DNA of 64,000 nucleotides from Serratia liquefaciens (lineage in GTDB: Bacteria; Pseudomonadota; Gammaproteobacteria; Enterobacterales; Enterobacteriaceae), in the NCBI GenBank assembly GCA_012719855.1, contig JAAXZN010000052.1, positions 34,464 through 98,463 on the forward strand. Reading direction: 5' to 3'. This document shows, one piece after another, positions 59,153 through 64,000 of this stretch; positions within the stretch are counted from its first letter, which is position 1, and the number at the start of each line of letters is the position of its first letter. The notes below the pieces were generated by a model. That model was not told the origin of the DNA, did not search any database, and saw nothing but the letters and a program-made list of their open reading frames with translations. Made by a program: the position numbers and the translations under genes.

Positions 59153-59617
59153 TTACAGTGGCGATACGGTAATGGTGTCGCCGGTGCGAGCCATACGAAC
59201 GCGCTGACCTGGGCTGAACTTGGTTGCGCCTGCCTTCTGAACCACCACGATGTTCTCTTTCTGGTCAGTCTTGATTTCCAGCTCGTAGCCTGAGGCACGG
59301 CCGGCGGCTTCGCCGATGCTGTTACCCGCCACGCCACCGGCTACTGCGCCGGCTGCGGTTGCCAGACTGCGACCGGTGCCGCCGCCAACGGTGTTACCAA
59401 GGAAACCACCCAGTACCGCCCCGCCAATTGCACCAATGGTATTCGACGTTTCACTGCCCTGGATTTTGACCGGGCGAACAGAAACCAGCGTGCCATAAGT
59501 CACGGTTTGAACCTGCTTGGCCTGTGAAGCGGTATAAACGTCGCCGGACATGGAATCATTGGCGCACCCTGCCAGCGTAACTGCGGCGATGGCAACGACG
59601 AGAAGACGCTTGATCAT
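59153..59617 (-). CDS. slyB: SlyB, glycine-zipper outer-membrane lipoprotein
   Basis: SlyB is a PhoPQ-controlled outer-membrane lipoprotein that helps keep the outer membrane whole under stress. The 154-residue precursor has the lipobox VTLAGC near residue 17, two glycine-zipper helices (GAIGGAVLGGFLGNTVGGG; AAGAVAGGVAGNSIGEAAG) and a C-terminal beta domain. The start at 59617 fits the family, AGGAG lies a few bases upstream, and the longer frame to 59644 is rejected. Confidence 0.93.
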   Translation of the reverse strand: MIKRLLVVAIAAVTLAGCANDSMSGDVYTASQAKQVQTVTYGTLVSVRPVKIQGSETSNTIGAIGGAVLGGFLGNTVGGGTGRSLATAAGAVAGGVAGNSIGEAAGRASGYELEIKTDQKENIVVVQKAGATKFSPGQRVRMARTGDTITVSPL

Positions 59618-59986
59618 ATAAAACTCCTGTTGATAGTAGTCCATAACCTGGGGAACCTTACCAGGCCAGATTCAATGAAAATGATAGACAAAGTATGGCT
59701 CAAACGCACGTACATCACCATGACCCGCTACTGCACGCAGCTTAACTTTGCGCTGTTCAACCAATAATAAACGGTGGTTTAGCTTTATAACAGCGCCGTG
59801 AGAAATTCCGTTGCACGTTGAGCGATTGTTTAGCGGTGACAGCTCAGCGGGAAAGCAGGCAAAAAAACAGGCGCATCGTTCACAGAGGTGAAAAAAAACA
59901 TCAGAATTCATGGCGTTAATTTTTTAATTCTGGTTTATTTGTTGGGTCAAAAATTTGCTTCCCCGCACAGGGTAAAGGATGTTGCT
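59618..59986. other. Divergent slyB/anmK upstream region
   Basis: 369 bases without a gene. It contains a PhoP-box-like repeat for slyB (separate entry) and an AAGGATG before anmK. Nothing else is clear. Confidence 0.4.
59757..59773 (-). promoter_or_regulatory. Possible PhoP box upstream of slyB
   Basis: Read toward slyB, CGTTTA-TTATT-GGTTGA matches 10 of 12 positions of the PhoP direct repeat (KGTTTA-N5-KGTTTA). It is followed after exactly twelve bases by TAAGCT, a weak -10, which is the spacing of known PhoP-activated promoters. slyB belongs to the PhoP regulon in E. coli and Salmonella. Confidence 0.45.
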
Positions 59987-61108
59987 ATGAAGTCAGGCCG
60001 CTATATAGGTGTTATGTCCGGCACCAGTCTGGATGGCGTCGACGTGGTGCTTGCCGCGATAGACGGACGAATGGTGGCGCAGCAGGCCAGCTACAGCCAT
60101 CCGATGCCGATTCAGCTCAAGCAGGATATTCTCGGTATGTGCCAGGGGCAGCAAACCACGCTTGCTGCGGTGGGGCGACTGGATGCGCAGCTTGGCACCT
60201 TGTTCGGCGAGGCGGTGCAGGGGCTGCTGAAACAAACCGGCGTTGCGGCTCAGGATATCACCGCCATCGGTTGCCATGGTCAGACGGTATGGCACGAGCC
60301 AGAAGGCGACGCGCGTTTTTCTATGCAACTGGGTGACAATAACCGCATTGCGGCGCTGACCAACATCACCACCGTGGGGGATTTCCGTCGGCGTGATATG
60401 GCCTACGGCGGCCAGGGCGCACCGCTGGTACCGGCCTTCCATCAGGCATTGTTGGCGCATCCGGTGGAACGTCGCATGGTGCTGAACATTGGTGGTATCG
60501 CCAATCTTTCGATGCTGTTGCCGGGGGCGCCGGTGCGCGGTTTCGATACCGGGCCGGGCAATATGCTGATGGATGCCTGGATCTGGCGCCATCACGCTCA
60601 GCCTTACGATAAAGACGGTGGCTGGGCGATGGAAGGGCGTGTGTGTTTGCCATTATTGCAGCAGATGCTGGCGGATCCTTACTTCGCGCTGCCGGCGCCG
60701 AAAAGTACCGGCCGTGAGTATTTCAACGCCGCCTGGCTGGAGAACCAGCTCTCGGGGCTGCCGGCAGTCAAGCCGGTGGACGTACAAACCACGCTGGCGG
60801 AATTGACGGCGGTGACTATTTGCGAGCAGGTTCAGTTGGCGGGTGGTTGTGAACGTTTGCTGGTCTGTGGCGGTGGGGCGCGTAACCCGTTGCTGATGGC
60901 GCGGATGTCGGCGCTGCTGCCCGGCACCGAGGTGTGCCTGACCGACGATTTTGGCATCAGCGGTGACGATATGGAGGCTTTGGCCTTCGCCTGGCTGGCG
61001 TTTCGCACCTTGTCCGGTCAGTCCGGCAACCTGCCTTCGGTCACCGGTGCCAGTCGTGAAACCCTGCTGGGTGGGATTTATCCGGTTTTGCCTTTGGGGG
61101 GCCGTTAG
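59987..61108 (+). CDS. anmK: AnmK, anhydro-N-acetylmuramic acid kinase
   Basis: AnmK opens and phosphorylates 1,6-anhydroMurNAc from recycled peptidoglycan to give MurNAc-6-phosphate. This 373-residue kinase has the phosphate-binding [15 protein letters not shown] at the start, [25 protein letters not shown] and [21 protein letters not shown] lies before ATG 59987; an in-frame start at 59888 is rejected. Confidence 0.95.
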   Translation: MKSGRYIGVMSGTSLDGVDVVLAAIDGRMVAQQASYSHPMPIQLKQDILGMCQGQQTTLAAVGRLDAQLGTLFGEAVQGLLKQTGVAAQDITAIGCHGQTVWHEPEGDARFSMQLGDNNRIAALTNITTVGDFRRRDMAYGGQGAPLVPAFHQALLAHPVERRMVLNIGGIANLSMLLPGAPVRGFDTGPGNMLMDAWIWRHHAQPYDKDGGWAMEGRVCLPLLQQMLADPYFALPAPKSTGREYFNAAWLENQLSGLPAVKPVDVQTTLAELTAVTICEQVQLAGGCERLLVCGGGARNPLLMARMSALLPGTEVCLTDDFGISGDDMEALAFAWLAFRTLSGQSGNLPSVTGASRETLLGGIYPVLPLGGR

Positions 61109-61153
61109 CTCTGTTAGGATAGAAATCGACAGATTTTCCTAAGGAGCAACAGC

Positions 61154-61456
61154 ATGAAAAAAATCATTATTGCCGCCGGTGCACTGGCGTTGGCCGGTTG
61201 CAGCTATGTTCTGCCGCAAAACAGCCAGACTCTGCATTATCAGTGTGGCACCACGCCGCTGACGGTGGCGCTGGACGGCAAGGAGAGCACCGTCAGCCTG
61301 CTGATGGCCGGCGAACAGTTGAAACTGAAACAGGTGCTGGCCATGACCGGCGCAAAATACAGCGACGGTAAATACACCTTCTGGTCGAAAGGCCAAAATG
61401 CTTACCTCGAGCGTAATGGCAAAGTGATCATGAGCGACTGTACGCTGGCGAATTGA
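61154..61456 (+). CDS. mliC: MliC (YdhA), membrane-bound lysozyme inhibitor
   Basis: MliC blocks C-type lysozyme at the outer membrane. The 100-residue lipoprotein precursor has lipobox LALAGC (Cys16) and the MliC domain with [12 protein letters not shown], the pocket-inserting region near [18 protein letters not shown], and a final SDCTLAN; its two mature cysteines form the known disulfide in relatives. AAGGAGC precedes the ATG, and the stop overlaps the region before pdxH. Confidence 0.92.
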   Translation: MKKIIIAAGALALAGCSYVLPQNSQTLHYQCGTTPLTVALDGKESTVSLLMAGEQLKLKQVLAMTGAKYSDGKYTFWSKGQNAYLERNGKVIMSDCTLAN

Positions 61457-61542
61457 TCCGGCGATTGCGGTGTCAGATCATTGAGATCCTGACGCCGCTG
61501 GCGCAGAATAGAATCACGATTTTTCAGTTGGTTGATCACCGA

Positions 61543-62196
61543 ATGATTGAAAATAATGAATTTGATGTTTCGGACCTGCGCCGTGAATACACCCGTGGCG
61601 GCCTGCGTCGTAACGATTTGACCGCCAATCCACTTGAACTGTTCGAAAAGTGGCTGAAACAGGCCTGCGACGCGCGCCTGGCCGATCCTACCGCCATGTG
61701 TGTGGCGACGGTGGATGAAAACGGCCAACCCTACCAGCGCATTGTCTTGCTCAAGCACGTGGATGACAAAGGGCTGGTGTTCTTCACCAACCTCGGTAGC
61801 CGCAAAGCGCAGCAGTTGGCGAATAACCCGCATATCAGCCTGTTGTTTCCGTGGCACATGCTTGACCGCCAGGTGATTTTCCTGGGCAAGGCGGAGCGTT
61901 TGTCGACTTTCGAAGTGATGAAGTACTTCGCCAGTCGGCCGAAAGACAGCCAAATCGGTGCCTGGGTGTCACAACAGTCATCGCGTATTTCCGCCCGCGG
62001 CGTGCTGGAGAGCAAATTCCTCGAGCTCAAGCAAAAATTCCAACAGGGCGAAGTGCCGTTGCCGAGTTTCTGGGGCGGATTCCGGGTCAATTTCGATTCT
62101 GTCGAGTTCTGGCAGGGCGGTGCCCACCGTCTGCATGACCGTTTCCTGTATCAACGGGACGGGAATGACTGGAAAATTGACCGACTGGCGCCCTGA
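61543..62196 (+). CDS. pdxH: PdxH, pyridoxine/pyridoxamine 5'-phosphate oxidase
   Basis: PdxH oxidises PNP or PMP to PLP with FMN and oxygen. The 217-residue protein (E. coli 218) has [38 protein letters not shown] for FMN and the C-terminal [18 protein letters not shown]. The start at 61543 (MIENNEF) is a family-based choice with only a weak ribosome-binding site; the frame is open back to 61453. Confidence 0.95.
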   Translation: MIENNEFDVSDLRREYTRGGLRRNDLTANPLELFEKWLKQACDARLADPTAMCVATVDENGQPYQRIVLLKHVDDKGLVFFTNLGSRKAQQLANNPHISLLFPWHMLDRQVIFLGKAERLSTFEVMKYFASRPKDSQIGAWVSQQSSRISARGVLESKFLELKQKFQQGEVPLPSFWGGFRVNFDSVEFWQGGAHRLHDRFLYQRDGNDWKIDRLAP

Positions 62197-62335
62197 AGAC
62201 CGAAAATCCCCCTTAAGCGCTGGCACTGATGTCGCCGGCGCTTTATTCTATGCGTTATTCTGATTTTTATATTTCGCCAGTGGGCGAAAGGTCGTGTACC
62301 GACAAAGGTGCATTCGTTTATACATGGAGTCATTG

Positions 62336-63610
62336 ATGGCAAGCAGCAACTTGATTAAACAACTGCAAGAGCGGGGCCTCGTTGCCCAGGTTACGGATGA
62401 GGAAGCGTTAGCAGAGCGACTGGCGCAAGGGCCAATTGCACTGTATTGCGGTTTCGATCCGACCGCTGACAGCTTGCATTTGGGCCATCTGGTTCCTCTG
62501 TTGTGCCTGAAGCGTTTCCAGCTTGCCGGCCACAAACCGGTCGCGCTGGTGGGGGGCGCCACTGGGCTTATCGGCGACCCGAGCTTCAAAGCGGCTGAAC
62601 GTAAGCTGAACACCACCGATACCGTGAACGAGTGGGTGGAAAAAATCCGCAAACAGGTTTCTCCGTTCCTGGATTTCGACTGTGGCAGCAACAGCGCGGT
62701 AGCCGCCAACAACTACGACTGGTTCGGCGGCATGAACGTGCTGACCTTCCTGCGTGATATCGGTAAGCACTTCTCCGTCAACCAGATGATCAACAAGGAA
62801 GCGGTGAAGCAGCGTTTAAACCGTGACGATTCCGGTATCTCGTTCACCGAGTTTTCCTACAACCTGCTGCAGGGTTTCGACTTCGCTGAGCTCTACAACC
62901 GTCATCAGGTTGAGCTGCAGATCGGCGGCTCCGACCAGTGGGGCAACATCACCTCAGGTATCGATCTGACCCGCCGCATGCATCAGCAGCAGGTGTTCGG
63001 CCTGACCGTGCCTTTGATTACCAAAGCTGACGGCACCAAATTCGGCAAGACCGAAGGCGGCGCAGTCTGGTTGGCACCTGAAAAAACCAGCCCGTACAAG
63101 TTCTACCAGTTCTGGATCAACACCGCCGACGCCGACGTGTACCGCTTCCTGAAGTTCTTCACCTTTATGGATCTGGCCGAAATCAACGCGCTGGAAGAAG
63201 AAGACAAGAACAGCGGCAAGGCACCGCGTGCGCAGTATGTGTTGGCAGAAGAAGTGACCGGCATGGTGCATGGGGCGGATGGTTTGGCTGCCGCCAAGCG
63301 CATCACCCAGAGCCTGTTCTCCGGAGCGCTGCACGACATGACTGAAGCAGACTTCGCTCAGTTGGCGCAGGACGGCATGCCGACCATCAAGCTCGATGGC
63401 GACGCCGATCTGCAACAGGCGCTGGTGAATGCCGAGCTGGTGCCTTCACGCGGCCAGGCTCGCACCATGATTGGTTCCAACGCGGTGACCATCAACGGTG
63501 AGAAGCAGTCTAACGCCGAATACACCTTCAGCGACGCCGATCGCCTGTTCGGCCGTTATACGCTGCTGCGTCGCGGCAAAAAACATTACTGCCTGGTGGA
63601 TTGGCAGTAA
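62336..63610 (+). CDS. tyrS: Tyrosyl-tRNA synthetase
   Basis: TyrS joins tyrosine to tRNA-Tyr. The 424-residue class I enzyme has E. coli length, with the HIGH-type motif [10 protein letters not shown] (His48 to His51), KMSKS-type KFGKTEGG near residue 235 and a C-terminal S4 RNA-binding domain ([18 protein letters not shown]). GGAGTC precedes ATG 62336; an in-frame ATG at 62294 is rejected. In E. coli pdxY and gstA follow; here a converging gene does. Confidence 0.97.
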   Translation: MASSNLIKQLQERGLVAQVTDEEALAERLAQGPIALYCGFDPTADSLHLGHLVPLLCLKRFQLAGHKPVALVGGATGLIGDPSFKAAERKLNTTDTVNEWVEKIRKQVSPFLDFDCGSNSAVAANNYDWFGGMNVLTFLRDIGKHFSVNQMINKEAVKQRLNRDDSGISFTEFSYNLLQGFDFAELYNRHQVELQIGGSDQWGNITSGIDLTRRMHQQQVFGLTVPLITKADGTKFGKTEGGAVWLAPEKTSPYKFYQFWINTADADVYRFLKFFTFMDLAEINALEEEDKNSGKAPRAQYVLAEEVTGMVHGADGLAAAKRITQSLFSGALHDMTEADFAQLAQDGMPTIKLDGDADLQQALVNAELVPSRGQARTMIGSNAVTINGEKQSNAEYTFSDADRLFGRYTLLRRGKKHYCLVDWQ

Positions 63611-63623
63611 TCTCTTTGGATTG

Positions 63624-63655
63624 AAAAAAGCCCGGGGGTAACCTCCGGGCTTTTT
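63624..63655. terminator. Terminator of tyrS
   Basis: AAAGCCCGG and CCGGGCTTT pair with a short loop and long A- and T-runs, so it should also end the converging transcript from the right. Confidence 0.92.
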
Positions 63656-63690
63656 ATTTTCGACAGATACTGAATTTGATCAGCTAACGG

Positions 63691-64000
63691 TTATGCCATT
63701 GTCTCTGTCAGGAGACCCTCAGTCGCAGAGCCATTAACGGTGATGGCCGGTGCTTTATAGTGTAATGCACTGGCGACAAAGTAGGGGTCCTGATTGCCGA
63801 CCGAAAACACAATATCGTCTGCATCAAACATCTGGTTATGGTTTTGATCAACAATAACATATACCGACTTATCCAGTTTTATTACTCCGACCTCTGACAA
63901 ATTATGGTTGCTGGTGCCATTGGTTATTTTTGCCAAAACCTGGGAGAAGAGGTTTTGTGCACTGTCGCTAGCGGTTAACCCGGTGAACAATGTATTAAGT
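63691..64000 (-). CDS. C-terminal part of an unrecognised, possibly secreted calcium-binding protein (partial)
   Basis: The open frame runs off the right edge, so the protein begins outside the window. The visible 102 residues include DQNHNQMFDADD, an EF-hand-like calcium loop (Asp, Asn, Asn and Asp at spaced positions), and no cysteine; it ends EGLLTETMA. Such loops plus a short apolar or acidic tail are common at the C-terminus of adhesins and type I secretion substrates, and Serratia secretes S-layer and lipase proteins this way. The family is not recognised. Its Asn/Asp-rich, less GC-rich coding differs from tyrS. Confidence 0.6.
   Translation of the reverse strand, partial: LNTLFTGLTASDSAQNLFSQVLAKITNGTSNHNLSEVGVIKLDKSVYVIVDQNHNQMFDADDIVFSVGNQDPYFVASALHYKAPAITVNGSATEGLLTETMA

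Overview
This window reads as core chromosome of an enterobacterium, most likely a Serratia species. The gene order follows the E. coli region from nlpC/ydiV/ydiU through aroH, ppsR, ppsA, rprA, ydiK, ydiJ, menI, suf, ldtE, lpp, pykF, mdtK, ribE, cfa, purR, sodB, mepH, grxD, rnt, gloA, nemRA, ydhL, ydhF, sodC, ydhKJI, slyA, slyB, anmK, mliC, pdxH and tyrS. It is interrupted by genes typical of Serratia and Yersinia: the end of an arn operon, lplA, a complete hemin-uptake locus, idi, eptA, and a lipase of the Serratia LipA type. Several proteins recall their S. marcescens counterparts without looking identical, so a non-marcescens Serratia is my guess; the species is inference. Nearly every gene is intact. 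I saw no insertion sequence, prophage, CRISPR array or recognised defence system.

Layout. 1-1062: end of arnE, arnF (lipid A L-Ara4N flipping) and nlpC. 1120-5112: lplA, an EAL-domain protein of the YdiV type, a 39-residue membrane mini-protein and selO. 5163-11236: hmuVUTSR-hemP on the minus strand behind a Fur box. 11399-14049: glutathione peroxidase, aroH and ppsR. 14582-18523: ppsA, the small RNA RprA (minus strand, position conserved) and ydiK. 18767-22236: ydiJ-menI. 22290-22694: an unrecognised gene behind a Fur box. 23250-28912: sufABCDSE behind its own Fur box. 29205-33027: ldtE, lpp, pykF and a cupin, then tRNA-Val(GAC). 33415-42003: mdtK, ribE, an I78-type inhibitor, an ERIC repeat, cfa, punC/punR, purR, ynhF and sodB. 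42197-49513: mepH, grxD, rnt, gloA, idi, nemA, nemR and eptA. 49657-55304: an NAD(P)-binding reductase with a divergent LysR gene, ydhL, ydhF, lipA and sodC. 55311-63610: the ydhIJK exporter, slyA, slyB, anmK, mliC, pdxH and tyrS. The window closes inside the 3' part of an unrecognised, possibly secreted protein.

Shared themes. Iron: the hmu locus, the unknown gene at 22290 and suf all lie behind Fur-like palindromes, and sodB, grxD and sodC belong to the same iron/oxidative physiology. Carbon flux: ppsA and pykF each carry a Cra-like operator, placed for activation at ppsA and for repression at pykF. Envelope: arnF and eptA (with a strong PmrA-box match) modify lipid A; lpp, ldtE, nlpC, mepH, mliC, slyB and anmK concern peptidoglycan and outer membrane. 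Electrophile detoxification: nemRA and gloA. The most useful leads are the Fur-boxed unknown gene, the EAL protein that keeps its metal ligands but lacks one catalytic Glu, the divergent 5' half of RprA, the internal NemR-like operator, and the truncated protein at the right edge.
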